Source of the DNA: a virus
Strand: one strand, 5' to 3'
IMG/VR virus record: IMGVR_UViG_3300047562_005136
Location: 1-37,106 of that record
Length of the DNA: 37,106 bases
This document shows, in pieces, positions 28,806-36,282 of the stretch. Positions within the stretch are counted from its first letter, which is position 1; each line of letters begins with the position of its first letter. Under the pieces are notes generated by a model. That model saw nothing but the letters and a program-made list of their open reading frames with translations, ran no database searches and was not told the origin of the DNA. The position numbers were made by a program, and so were the translations under genes.

Positions 28806-29593
28806 AAGTCCACAGAGATTCGTTTGGGAAAGTAGACATGTTGACAAAAATCTGTGTTGCCTCGGCCTCGGCAATTGTTGACATATCTAATCCCGGCGAT
28901 CTCACGATCAATTGATCCATGATAGTGTCCAAAACACCACGTGTGTATCTTGTGCTCCGTGTCTAGAGCCAAACACTTAGACAAGAGGCTGTTGCCCATG
29001 AGATTGTGTTTGTAAGTGCCTTTGAGATGTATATCATGTTCAACTAGGTCAGGTCTTGGCACAGTGTGCGTGATGATTACTATTTTCTTGACATCTTGAT
29101 GGCGCTGTAGTTTTTCTATGCTGCGATATAGATAGGCAGCATCGGCTCTAGCCCACTCCATTAACTTTGGCATATCTATTGTGCGGGCATCGGTATTGCT
29201 TTGCCAGTGCTCTAGCATGGTGTCCAGATCCATGTCAGGGTCAAAGTCAAAACTGTACCAACCGTTGGTGCTGACAAAAGCTACCCCGTTAAGGATCACG
29301 ATGTTGTCTTGCAGGAAAACTACTTGCGGTATATCAGAGAGTTCGCTGGCAAGTTCTTTATAACTCAATGGGAGATCATGCATGTGGGCCTTGTGTTCAT
29401 CATTACCATCAATGTATAATACTAATTGATAGCATTGCCCAAGGTGCTTCAGGGTTTCTACAGCGCGCGACCGATCTCGCGATATGTCACCTGCTACTAC
29501 ACAGATAGGACTGGTACTTTGACCAGTCCAGTCAAATTGGGTTTCCCATGTGTCCAGATGTAGATCGGAAATTAGGTCAAAGTGCATGCGCAT
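28802..29593 (-). CDS. Calcineurin-like metallophosphoesterase
   Basis: 263 residues (the ATG at 29587 is an alternative). Dimetal motifs in order: DLISDLHLD (about 6-14), VVAGDIS (about 33-39), GNDEH (about 63-67), ITHTV (about 173-177), and CFGHYHG (about 219-225). These bind two metal ions for hydrolysis of phosphoesters; the substrate (nucleotide, nucleic acid or protein) cannot be told. It is a minus-strand gene between plus-strand blocks. A CGTAAATA element on the minus strand lies only 7 nt before its start. Confidence 0.88.
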   Translation of the reverse strand: MRMHFDLISDLHLDTWETQFDWTGQSTSPICVVAGDISRDRSRAVETLKHLGQCYQLVLYIDGNDEHKAHMHDLPLSYKELASELSDIPQVVFLQDNIVILNGVAFVSTNGWYSFDFDPDMDLDTMLEHWQSNTDARTIDMPKLMEWARADAAYLYRSIEKLQRHQDVKKIVIITHTVPRPDLVEHDIHLKGTYKHNLMGNSLLSKCLALDTEHKIHTWCFGHYHGSIDREIAGIRYVNNCRGRGNTDFCQHVYFPKRISVDF

Positions 29594-29599
29594 GGTATA

Positions 29600-29607
29600 T
29601 ATTTACG
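29600..29607 (-). promoter_or_regulatory. Possible late-type promoter (minus strand)
   Basis: Reads CGTAAATA on the minus strand, 7 nt before the metallophosphoesterase ATG; would give a leaderless message. Its complement carries the GGAGGGC ribosome binding site of the plus-strand gene at 29618. Confidence 0.35.
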
Positions 29608-29617
29608 GAGGGCAGCA

Positions 29618-29995
29618 ATGAACATTTTATTTGGTTGCAACGAGATAGAAGATATAAAACAGCAAGGGCGTTTTACGATTTTGGAACTAGAAACCATACA
29701 GGTCAGCCCAGATCATGAACCTCAACCAGCTTACTGTGTTCTGACCGATGTGAGCCTTACTGAGATACCTCTTCTGGAAAACAAGATCAAGATGCATCAG
29801 GATCTCATGCACTTCTATCGCACACAACAGTGGGCCGACTGTCGTCAACTGATCGAACTGCTCCAAGGCAGCTGGAATGGCGAAATGGACAGCTTTTATG
29901 CTGAGCTCTCGACCCGCCTTGATGATCTAGAGGTCAATGGTGTTGATAAGGATTGGGACGGCATCTATAGACCTTGGCGCAAAACACGAAGCTGA
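29618..29995 (+). CDS. Unassigned phage protein
   Basis: 125 residues from the ATG at 29618, behind GGAGGGC; an upstream in-frame ATG at 29582 lies inside the divergent gene and is rejected. Beta-rich N-terminal half (RFTILELETIQVSP, AYCVLTDVSLTEIP), helical C-terminal half (QWADCRQLIELLQGSWNGEMDSFYAELSTRLDDLE). No family recognised, though this size and pattern recur among aquatic T4-like phages. Converges with the glycosyltransferase (31-nt overlap). Confidence 0.65.
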   Translation: MNILFGCNEIEDIKQQGRFTILELETIQVSPDHEPQPAYCVLTDVSLTEIPLLENKIKMHQDLMHFYRTQQWADCRQLIELLQGSWNGEMDSFYAELSTRLDDLEVNGVDKDWDGIYRPWRKTRS

Positions 29996-31266
29996 CGCAG
30001 TTTATTGATTTCGTTAGAACGTCGTAGATATGCTCGTCCATGCTCGCCCAGTGACCGTAGGTATCGCCTATGTGCCAACCAATTTTTGCCACGAGTCGCA
30101 AAACTTTGATCCAGGGCCTGTGCTAGATTGTCTAGGCATTCGTCCCAGACCATGTCAGCGAACGCATCGCTGAAAAATCTCTCCTGGTTTCGATAAGCCA
30201 CAGCTTGGGCTCGAGCTCGCCATTGATGCCATTGTGTCTGGCTCATGCCAGACAGTCTTGTCATTTCGGCCAGTACTGCCGTCATGCGCTGTTGGCTGTC
30301 CTGGATTTGATCATAACTTTCGTCAATCAATCCGTGAAAAGTTTCAAATCCATAGTGCCGCAGCAAGGCCAATGCTCCCGGCGCTGCCATGAGCATGAAA
30401 GGTTGCGCAGTGGCCAAGGGTCTAAAAGTTTTCTCGGTGAGATGCAGACAGGCGCCATCGTATTTGGTCTCCAACACGATCTGACAGGCCGTGCTCGTGA
30501 TGTCATGTGTGTCGTAGGCAGCACTGGCCGAGCTTGGTACCTGGCACTCAGGCAGTGAAGTCAACAATTCTGGATCACGCATCTGCCATTGGGAGTCTGT
30601 GGCAGAAAAATCTCGTAGAGCGGTGCCGTTTTCTTGATGTAGACACGACACCGCAGAATGGCGCACCAAGTCCAGGCTGCAAAGTTGTTCTAAAAAACGC
30701 AGTCTATATTGTCTGCTGCCAGTGAATCCTCGGCTATAGATCAAGAACGGATGCTGTAGAGGTTGGTTGGTTCTTTGGTGAAGACGATGATCGTTATTGG
30801 CAAAACGATACCAATCACGTGCGATCATGGCATGACAGAGCCAGAAAGCGGGTATGTATCCAGCCTGCTGATATCGCCGGAGCTCCGGACTATTGAGTTC
30901 ACTGTGTAACAACACTGGTTGATCGAAAATACTGACGCCACCAAACACACAAGTGGCTTGATCGAGGTTGAGATCTGTTGATTGCAGCCAATCGGGTACG
31001 TTGGTCCAAGACTTGAAACATTGATCAAGATATCTGTGATGCTCTTGCATTTGAACTTGATCATGTGTATACTGTTTCCAACACAGTGGTTCTTGGTCAT
31101 GGCAGATCACACGGGGTAAAAGAGGTAGTTGAGATTCTGGGTAGCATCGCAGCGGTTTGAGATCCATTATTTGCCTGCTGCCGTTGGGCAAAAATAAGTA
31201 GAAAACTGAAGGTCGATCTAGGCGACCTTCGATGTAGTGGTAGATATTATCGAAAGGAATATTCAT
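29965..31266 (-). CDS. Putative glycosyltransferase, exostosin/GT10-like
   Basis: 433 residues from the ATG at 31266 (a TTG at 31296 would add ten residues). N-terminal half unassigned, with FLIYSRGFTGSRQYRLRFLEQL (about 173-195) at the start of the catalytic half. The diagnostic block is LTEKTFRPLATAQPFMLMAAPGALALLRHYGFETFHGLIDESYD (about 282-325), matching the sEKtfkpl...PFi..g....l..lGF.tF....DEsYD motif of exostosin- and fucosyltransferase-like phage proteins. It probably transfers a sugar from a nucleotide donor. Its start codon overlaps that of the divergent UDP-sugar dehydrogenase (CATG at 31264-31267), suggesting coordinated sugar metabolism. Confidence 0.7.
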   Translation of the reverse strand: MNIPFDNIYHYIEGRLDRPSVFYLFLPNGSRQIMDLKPLRCYPESQLPLLPRVICHDQEPLCWKQYTHDQVQMQEHHRYLDQCFKSWTNVPDWLQSTDLNLDQATCVFGGVSIFDQPVLLHSELNSPELRRYQQAGYIPAFWLCHAMIARDWYRFANNDHRLHQRTNQPLQHPFLIYSRGFTGSRQYRLRFLEQLCSLDLVRHSAVSCLHQENGTALRDFSATDSQWQMRDPELLTSLPECQVPSSASAAYDTHDITSTACQIVLETKYDGACLHLTEKTFRPLATAQPFMLMAAPGALALLRHYGFETFHGLIDESYDQIQDSQQRMTAVLAEMTRLSGMSQTQWHQWRARAQAVAYRNQERFFSDAFADMVWDECLDNLAQALDQSFATRGKNWLAHRRYLRSLGEHGRAYLRRSNEINKLRQLRVLRQGL

Positions 31267-32497
31267 GCAGAGAATTGGATTTATCGGACTAGGCAAGCTG
31301 GGTCTTGACTGTGCTGAGGTGTTTGCAGAGCGGTACCAAACTTGCGGTTACGATATTTACCCGCGTGAAAGCGCCACGGTCAAGGTTTATACCGATGTGC
31401 GTGACATGATCGAAAACAGCGACTGGATTTTCATCGCGGTGCCCACGCCACACGCGGAGGGGTATGATGGATCAGTGCCCAGTTCTCACATGGAACCTCG
31501 CGATTTTGGGCACGAGGCTGTGATCGATGCCATAGAAAAGATAAACACACATGCTCATACCCCCAAAAAGGTTGTGCTGATCAGCACTGTGTTACCTGGC
31601 ACCACGCGGCGCAAGTTCATCACTCTGCTGGATCAGCGACATCAATTCCTTTACAATCCCTATCTCATCGCCATGGGTTCGGTCAAGTGGGACATGGCCA
31701 ATCCTGAAATGGTGATCATCGGCACCGAGGACGGCAGTCTCACCGGAGTGGCCGGTGAACTGATCGAGCTTTACCGTGGCATCATGAAAAACGATCCGCG
31801 TTATGAAGTGGGCACATGGGACGAATGTGAGGCCATCAAGATCTTCTACAACACCTTTATCTCGGCCAAGGTCGGCCTGGCCAACATGATCCAGGACTTC
31901 GCTCTCAAGATTGGCCACATCAATGTGGATGTAGTGACCAATGCCTTGGCGCGATCCACCATGCGCATCATGGGACCCAAGTACATGACAGCAGGCATGG
32001 GCGATGCCGGTGCATGCCATCCCAGGGACAACATCGCCCTGCGCTGGCTGGCCCAGGAGTATGACATCGGATACGATCTCTTTGACACCATCATGCATGC
32101 GCGAGAGATACAAGCCCGCAACCTAGCACAGTTCCTGGTAGATCAAGCCGACGACCTACCCATCGCCATACATGGCAAAGCCTACAAACCTGATGTGCCT
32201 TACTGCATCGGTTCTTATTCTACCTTGGTGGGACATTATGTCAAAGAGCTGGGGCGCGACGTTGTGTATCTTGATCCACAGGCGGACGATCCTGAAGATG
32301 TAGTGGTTGATCTACAGGGCCGTGCTCACGTTGTGCTCTGGGCGCACAACAGGAAGATCACTTACGAATACACCGGAGATCAAGAAGACACACTGCCCTA
32401 CTGCGAAATTCCTGCGGGATCGATCATTGTGGATCCTTGGCGCAAACTGCGCGGCACGGATCAAGTCAAAGTCATACACTATGGTAACACCCGGTAG
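31265..32497 (+). CDS. UDP-glucose/GDP-mannose dehydrogenase family
   Basis: 410 residues, start ATG at 31265 behind AAGGA. NAD-binding Rossmann motif GFIGLGKLG (about 5-13), then SDWIFIAVPTP, STVLPGTTRR, YNPYLIAMGS, and the central catalytic block GMGDAGACHPRDNIAL with the thioester Cys, as in the family's GxGxGGxCxxxD. The C-terminal domain has GKAYKPDVPY...STLVGHYVKELG. It oxidises a nucleotide sugar to the uronic acid in two steps. The final VIDPWRKL region is typical. It overlaps the next gene by 17 nt and shares start codons with the divergent glycosyltransferase. Confidence 0.92.
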   Translation: MQRIGFIGLGKLGLDCAEVFAERYQTCGYDIYPRESATVKVYTDVRDMIENSDWIFIAVPTPHAEGYDGSVPSSHMEPRDFGHEAVIDAIEKINTHAHTPKKVVLISTVLPGTTRRKFITLLDQRHQFLYNPYLIAMGSVKWDMANPEMVIIGTEDGSLTGVAGELIELYRGIMKNDPRYEVGTWDECEAIKIFYNTFISAKVGLANMIQDFALKIGHINVDVVTNALARSTMRIMGPKYMTAGMGDAGACHPRDNIALRWLAQEYDIGYDLFDTIMHAREIQARNLAQFLVDQADDLPIAIHGKAYKPDVPYCIGSYSTLVGHYVKELGRDVVYLDPQADDPEDVVVDLQGRAHVVLWAHNRKITYEYTGDQEDTLPYCEIPAGSIIVDPWRKLRGTDQVKVIHYGNTR

Positions 32498-32996
32498 TCG
32501 GGCTTGGGTCCGGGGACGCATAGATCCTTGGTGGAACCTTGAGCATAGGCAGTTAGACTACACCAACGAACCCTTTAATGATCAATCAGCACTGACGGAA
32601 TGGCGGCGCCTGGGTTTCACCCAGACACGATTTACCGGTGACATGTATGACATGCGCCGTCCGGAACCATCATGGACAGCACCGTTCCGTGAGCATTTTC
32701 CTTTGGACCATTTCAGCTGGAGTTTCTATCGTATGTCGCCGGGATCAGTGTTGCCCACGCACCGGGACACATACCAGCGTTTTCGCCAAATACATAGACT
32801 GCATCCAAACACCACCATCATGCGCATCATAGTGTTCCTAGAAGATTGGCAGAGTGGGCACTACCTTGAAATGGATGGCACTCCCATGGTCAGCTGGCAA
32901 GCGGGTGAATGGGTCTGCTGGGGCAACGATTTCCCGCACATGGCAGCAAATCTCGGCGTCACTGACCGATATACACTACAAATCACAGGAATCTAA
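32481..32996 (+). CDS. 2OG-Fe(II) oxygenase, aspartyl-hydroxylase-like
   Basis: 171 residues from the ATG at 32481, overlapping the dehydrogenase. Iron triad and cosubstrate Arg are visible: H94-R-D96 in LPTHRDTYQRF, distal H153 in NDFPHMAANLG, and R163 in DRYTLQITG. The layout resembles the aspartyl/asparaginyl hydroxylase or cupin-type 2OG group. A tight cluster with the amidinotransferase (1 nt gap) suggests that it acts on the same small molecule or side chain. Third of four oxygenases. Confidence 0.8.
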   Translation: MVTPGSRAWVRGRIDPWWNLEHRQLDYTNEPFNDQSALTEWRRLGFTQTRFTGDMYDMRRPEPSWTAPFREHFPLDHFSWSFYRMSPGSVLPTHRDTYQRFRQIHRLHPNTTIMRIIVFLEDWQSGHYLEMDGTPMVSWQAGEWVCWGNDFPHMAANLGVTDRYTLQITGI

Positions 32997-32997
32997 C

Positions 32998-33948
32998 ATG
33001 CAAGTATCAACTTTTGAAACCGTTCCCGCAGTGCGGGTATCCAGCCACAACGAGTGGGATCCACTGGAAAGCATCATGGTGGGGTCCGCCACCATGGCCA
33101 ATTGGCCCACGGACGATCCGGTGTTCGCACAAGAAAGCGAGCACACTGCCTGGACCGAAACACCGGTGCCGTCAGGTGCTGTGCCCCAATTCATCGTGGA
33201 TCAGGCCAATAAAGAGCTTGACCATTTAAGCACGACCTTGTATAATCTAGGTATTGAAGTCTGGAGACCGGACGATATCGATTTCGTCCAGCGCGGCGGC
33301 ATGTACAACTACTGTCCGCGTGATAGGCTCTTGATAGCAGGTGACACGGTGGTTGATCCTGCCATGCTCTATCCTTGTCGAGACATGGAAATCGAAGAGC
33401 TGGATTTCATAGTGCAGAGTGCGACACGAGCCATCAAGATGCCAAGGAATCAAGGCATGGTGCTGGATGCCGCCAACATCTGTAGATTGGGCAAGGATTG
33501 GTTGTTTTTGGAAAGCAGATCGGGCAACCGGGCGGCGTATGAATGGTTGTGCGAGCAGTTTCCCGACAAGAACATCGAGCTGGTGAACTTTTATGCCGGT
33601 GTACACATCGATTCAACAGTGGTACCTTTACAGGAAGGTTTGGTGTTATTGAATGGCAGCAGAATCAACGAAGATAATGTGCCCCGGTGCTTGCGGTCAT
33701 GGGATCGGATATACGTCAACGAAATCGTGGAGCGGGAGTTTTTTCAATATCCCTATGCCAGCCCATGGATAGGCATGAATCTTTTGGTGATACGCCCTGG
33801 TTTGGTGATCATAGACGAGATCCAGAAACCCTTGATTGGCATCTTGAACGCGCGTGGTATCGAATGCATCGCCATGCCTATGACACACAGCCGCACTCTA
33901 GGCGGCGGATTCCACTGCACCACTCTAGACATAAGACGCCGAAGCTAA
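32998..33948 (+). CDS. Glycine amidinotransferase-like enzyme
   Basis: 316 residues from the ATG at 32998. The amidinotransferase fold signatures are clear: HNEWDPLESIMVG (about 17-29), YNYCPRDRLLIAGDTVVD (about 103-120), D157 in MVLDAAN, H203 in AGVHIDSTVVPL, and C307 in LGGGFHCTTLDIRRR. These three are the Asp, His and Cys of the catalytic triad in GATM and StrB1-type enzymes. The usual reaction transfers an amidino group from arginine to an amine acceptor. It is about 50-100 residues shorter than mammalian GATM, matching short bacterial forms. Acceptor unknown. Overlapped at its end by the cyclotransferase-like gene. Confidence 0.9.
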   Translation: MQVSTFETVPAVRVSSHNEWDPLESIMVGSATMANWPTDDPVFAQESEHTAWTETPVPSGAVPQFIVDQANKELDHLSTTLYNLGIEVWRPDDIDFVQRGGMYNYCPRDRLLIAGDTVVDPAMLYPCRDMEIEELDFIVQSATRAIKMPRNQGMVLDAANICRLGKDWLFLESRSGNRAAYEWLCEQFPDKNIELVNFYAGVHIDSTVVPLQEGLVLLNGSRINEDNVPRCLRSWDRIYVNEIVEREFFQYPYASPWIGMNLLVIRPGLVIIDEIQKPLIGILNARGIECIAMPMTHSRTLGGGFHCTTLDIRRRS

Positions 33949-34361
33949 CTGACTACCCTGCGTGGTATTTTGCCTATGGCAGCAACATGAATCATGACCA
34001 GATGTCGTGGCGTTGCCCAAAGGCCAAATTTATCAAACCGATCTATCTGCGAGGCTGGCGCTTGGCATTTGGTAATCATGCCACTATTGTGCCCCAACGC
34101 GGAGCAGTGGCCCCCGGGGCGATCTGGGAGATCACTCACGATGATCTGATGTCGCTTGACGCATACGAAGGCTATCCAACTTACTACACGCGCCGGCGTT
34201 GGCGCCAGGACGGCGACCATTTCTTTTTCTATGAGATGCAAGGGCTGGGTGGATCTCCCAGTGTACCTTATTTGCAAGGCATCCTGCAAGGATATCGGGA
34301 TTGCGGTATACAAGATCCCGTTCATACCAAAACACTTGAACAATATCTCAATCTGTCTTAA
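33864..34361 (+). CDS. Gamma-glutamylcyclotransferase-like protein
   Basis: 165 residues if started at the in-frame ATG 33864, 85 nt inside the previous gene. The GGCT fold begins YFAYGSNMNHDQM (YGSN substrate loop) and holds the catalytic Glu in LDAYEGYPTYY. No ATG, GTG or TTG lies between 33867 and the YGSN motif except the Met right after it, so either the long overlap is real or a rare start codon is used. The family cyclises gamma-glutamyl amines, releasing 5-oxoproline, or removes gamma-glutamyl groups from modified amines. Next to an amidinotransferase and two 2OG oxygenases it suggests small-molecule or side-chain chemistry. Confidence 0.75.
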   Translation: MHRHAYDTQPHSRRRIPLHHSRHKTPKLTDYPAWYFAYGSNMNHDQMSWRCPKAKFIKPIYLRGWRLAFGNHATIVPQRGAVAPGAIWEITHDDLMSLDAYEGYPTYYTRRRWRQDGDHFFFYEMQGLGGSPSVPYLQGILQGYRDCGIQDPVHTKTLEQYLNLS

Positions 34362-34364
34362 ACT
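34336..34364 (+). promoter_or_regulatory. Possible sigma70-type promoter, leaderless
   Basis: TTGAAC (34336-34341), a 17-nt spacer and TAAACT (34359-34364) inside the end of the preceding gene. The start would fall at the ATG of 34371. Same geometry as at 8665; weaker boxes. Confidence 0.4.
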
Positions 34365-34370
34365 ACGCAC

Positions 34371-34976
34371 ATGAACAAAAACGATCTCACACACTGGCAA
34401 TTGCACACGACACATACCGAAGATTGGGCATGGTACAACAACGTATTCACCGATCAAGAGCTAGATGCTATCATCGCACTGGGAGAAACACTGGAACTGG
34501 ACGAAGGCGTCACTTTTGATCCCTCGGATCCCGAACTGGCCAGCAACATGCGTCGGAGCAAAGTGGCTTGGATTACCCCCAGTCAACCTGGCGGCGAGTG
34601 GTTGTTCCGTAGGCTCACTGATATCATAATCAGGGCCAACGAAGACTATTTCCAGTTTGACCTCAACGAGATAGAACACTTACAGTATACCGTGTATGAT
34701 CGCAAAGATGATCACTACGATTGGCACCGCGACATGCTGCCGCAGATGCCCGGGCGTAACATACGCAAGCTCAGTTTCAGCCTGCTACTAGACGATCCCA
34801 AGGACTACAAAGGTGGTAATCTTGAATTGATGTTGAGCGCGAAACCCACGGTGCCTGGTGTCGAACGAGGCAAAATAATATTTTTTCCCGGCTATGCTGT
34901 GCATCGCGTTACACCCGTTACCAAAGGCAAACGGCGCAGTCTCGTTGGCTGGGTCAAGGGACCCGGATGGAAATGA
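34371..34976 (+). CDS. Prolyl 4-hydroxylase-like 2OG-Fe(II) oxygenase
   Basis: 201 residues. P4H/PKHD features: H119-R-D121 in DWHRDMLPQ, distal H178 in FPGYAVHRVTPV, and R188/R189 in KRRSLVGWVKG, after the SFSLLLDDPKDYKGGNLEL strand pair (GG.L). These are the iron and 2-oxoglutarate residues of the superfamily, and the match to phage P4H-type proteins is good. It hydroxylates an unknown protein or small-molecule substrate. It overlaps uvsE by 10 nt. Fourth of the four oxygenases. Confidence 0.87.
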   Translation: MNKNDLTHWQLHTTHTEDWAWYNNVFTDQELDAIIALGETLELDEGVTFDPSDPELASNMRRSKVAWITPSQPGGEWLFRRLTDIIIRANEDYFQFDLNEIEHLQYTVYDRKDDHYDWHRDMLPQMPGRNIRKLSFSLLLDDPKDYKGGNLELMLSAKPTVPGVERGKIIFFPGYAVHRVTPVTKGKRRSLVGWVKGPGWK

Positions 34977-35995
34977 TCCCACGTGTAGGTTTCTGTTGCA
35001 AATGGCTGACTGATCCCGCAGAATGTGGTGGCATGAAGGTCAACGCTGCCAATCGTGAACTCAACGGCAGGTCAACTACCATGCGCTGGCTGAGGGAACA
35101 TCCCGAAGAAGCAGAACAGCGCCAGTGGGACATCATGAACCACAACGCTGCCGCGGCTCTCAAGATGGTGGAGACCGTGGGCGCCTTGCGACCCGAACTG
35201 AGGATGGTGCGCTTGGGATCCGAGATGTTGCAGGGCTATACCGAGCCAAACTGGAAGGCCTGGTGGCAGCGCCAAGATGTGCAGGACCACTGCGCACGCA
35301 TCTTTGCTCCCGTGGGCGAAGCAGCTCGGCGGTTGGGTGTGCGACTGGACTTCCATCCCGGCCAGTTTTGTGTGTTGGCCAGCGCATCTGATGAGATCGT
35401 AGAACGCAGTATCGAAGAGTTTGAATATCATGCCGATATGGCGCGCTGGATGGGCTACGGCGCCACCTGGCACGATCATGGATTTGGTATCAATGTACAC
35501 TTGTCAGGCAAAGGCGGTGTCGATAAGTTCTTGCGCACCCTGTCAAGATTATCGCCCGAGGCGCGCAATCTCATAACTATCGAAAACGACGAAATATCTT
35601 ATGGCCTTGACGTTACTCTTCTTGTGGCTGACCACGTGGCTCTTGTGTTGGACATTCATCACCACTTCATCAAGACCGGAGAATATATTGACCCGCAGGA
35701 CCCTCGTGCTCAGCGCGTCCGTGAGTCTTGGCGTGGTGTTCGCCCTCTGTGTCATTATAGTGTTAGCCGGGAAGATATTCTTGTGGATCATGATCCCGGA
35801 GTTCGTCCAGATCTTGCAGACCTTCTTGCTCGAGGTTTTACGAAACAGAAACTACGGGCTCATTCAGACTTTTACTGGAACCGTGCTGTGAATGACTGGG
35901 CCGCTACTTTCTCACCAGATTTTGACATCGAGTGCGAGAGCAAGGGCAAGAATCTGGCATCATTCGCTTTTGCCGAACAGCATGTGCTGTGCTAG
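34967..35995 (+). CDS. uvsE: UV damage endonuclease UvsE
   Basis: 342 residues. UVDE hallmarks: RVGFCCKWL start, LDFHPGQFCVLAS, FEYHADMARWMGY, HLSGKGGVDKFLRTL, TIENDE, LVLDIHHHFIKTGEY, ESWRGVRPLCHYSVSRE and LRAHSDFYWN. These are the TIM-barrel metal ligands. It nicks 5' of UV photoproducts to start repair of phage DNA. Codon choice shifts to T-ending codons (CTT, CGT, GTT, GCT) within about 35600-35890, exactly where a hydrophobic +1 frame lies. UvsE genes are common in sunlit-water T4-like phages. Confidence 0.95.
   Translation: MEMIPRVGFCCKWLTDPAECGGMKVNAANRELNGRSTTMRWLREHPEEAEQRQWDIMNHNAAAALKMVETVGALRPELRMVRLGSEMLQGYTEPNWKAWWQRQDVQDHCARIFAPVGEAARRLGVRLDFHPGQFCVLASASDEIVERSIEEFEYHADMARWMGYGATWHDHGFGINVHLSGKGGVDKFLRTLSRLSPEARNLITIENDEISYGLDVTLLVADHVALVLDIHHHFIKTGEYIDPQDPRAQRVRESWRGVRPLCHYSVSREDILVDHDPGVRPDLADLLARGFTKQKLRAHSDFYWNRAVNDWAATFSPDFDIECESKGKNLASFAFAEQHVLC
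35601..35891 (+). CDS. Possible nested membrane-protein gene in uvsE (+1 frame)
   Basis: 96 residues in the +1 frame of uvsE. Two to three strong hydrophobic segments (about 2-19, 38-56 and 58-79; e.g. VVFALCVIIVLAGKIFLWIMI) with an RRT loop between, a membrane-hairpin look like that of holins or small spanins. No clear ribosome binding site is seen. In the uvsE frame this stretch is unusually full of NNT codons, which place T at the second position of the +1 frame and so create the hydrophobic codons; this shift ends where the frame stops. That suggests selection on both frames, though chance from family-conserved residues cannot be excluded. Confidence 0.4.
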   Translation: MALTLLFLWLTTWLLCWTFITTSSRPENILTRRTLVLSASVSLGVVFALCVIIVLAGKIFLWIMIPEFVQILQTFLLEVLRNRNYGLIQTFTGTVL

Positions 35996-36279
35996 ATTCA
36001 TTCCGTCCTACTTGGCAATGGATACAACAGGACTGGCGCAGTCATCCCTGGCGATTTGCAATAGAAGTCACGGCCTGGGTCATCTCTATAGGGTGTAGTC
36101 TTTGGATGGCGGCCACTGTGCCCACGCCTCCCTTGATCTGGATCTATCCTTGGTTTATCACCGGCTGCGTGATGTATGCCTGGGCGGCTTGGACCCGGCA
36201 GAGTTTTGGCATGCTGGCCAATTATCTCTTGCTGGTGTCAATCGACACCGTGGCCCTGATCAGGATGTGGATGACCTAG
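35989..36279 (+). CDS. Small three-TM membrane protein
   Basis: 96 residues with a GTG start at 35989 inside the uvsE stop region (an ATG at 35932 would add 19 residues, all inside uvsE). After an N-terminal Trp-rich segment (FRPTWQWIQQDWRSHPW), three hydrophobic helices follow (about 22-43, 46-64, 72-93). Similar small proteins with the RPTWQWI..DW opening occur in aquatic T4-like phages. Function unknown. Confidence 0.65.
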   Translation: MLDSFRPTWQWIQQDWRSHPWRFAIEVTAWVISIGCSLWMAATVPTPPLIWIYPWFITGCVMYAWAAWTRQSFGMLANYLLLVSIDTVALIRMWMT

Positions 36280-36282
36280 ACC

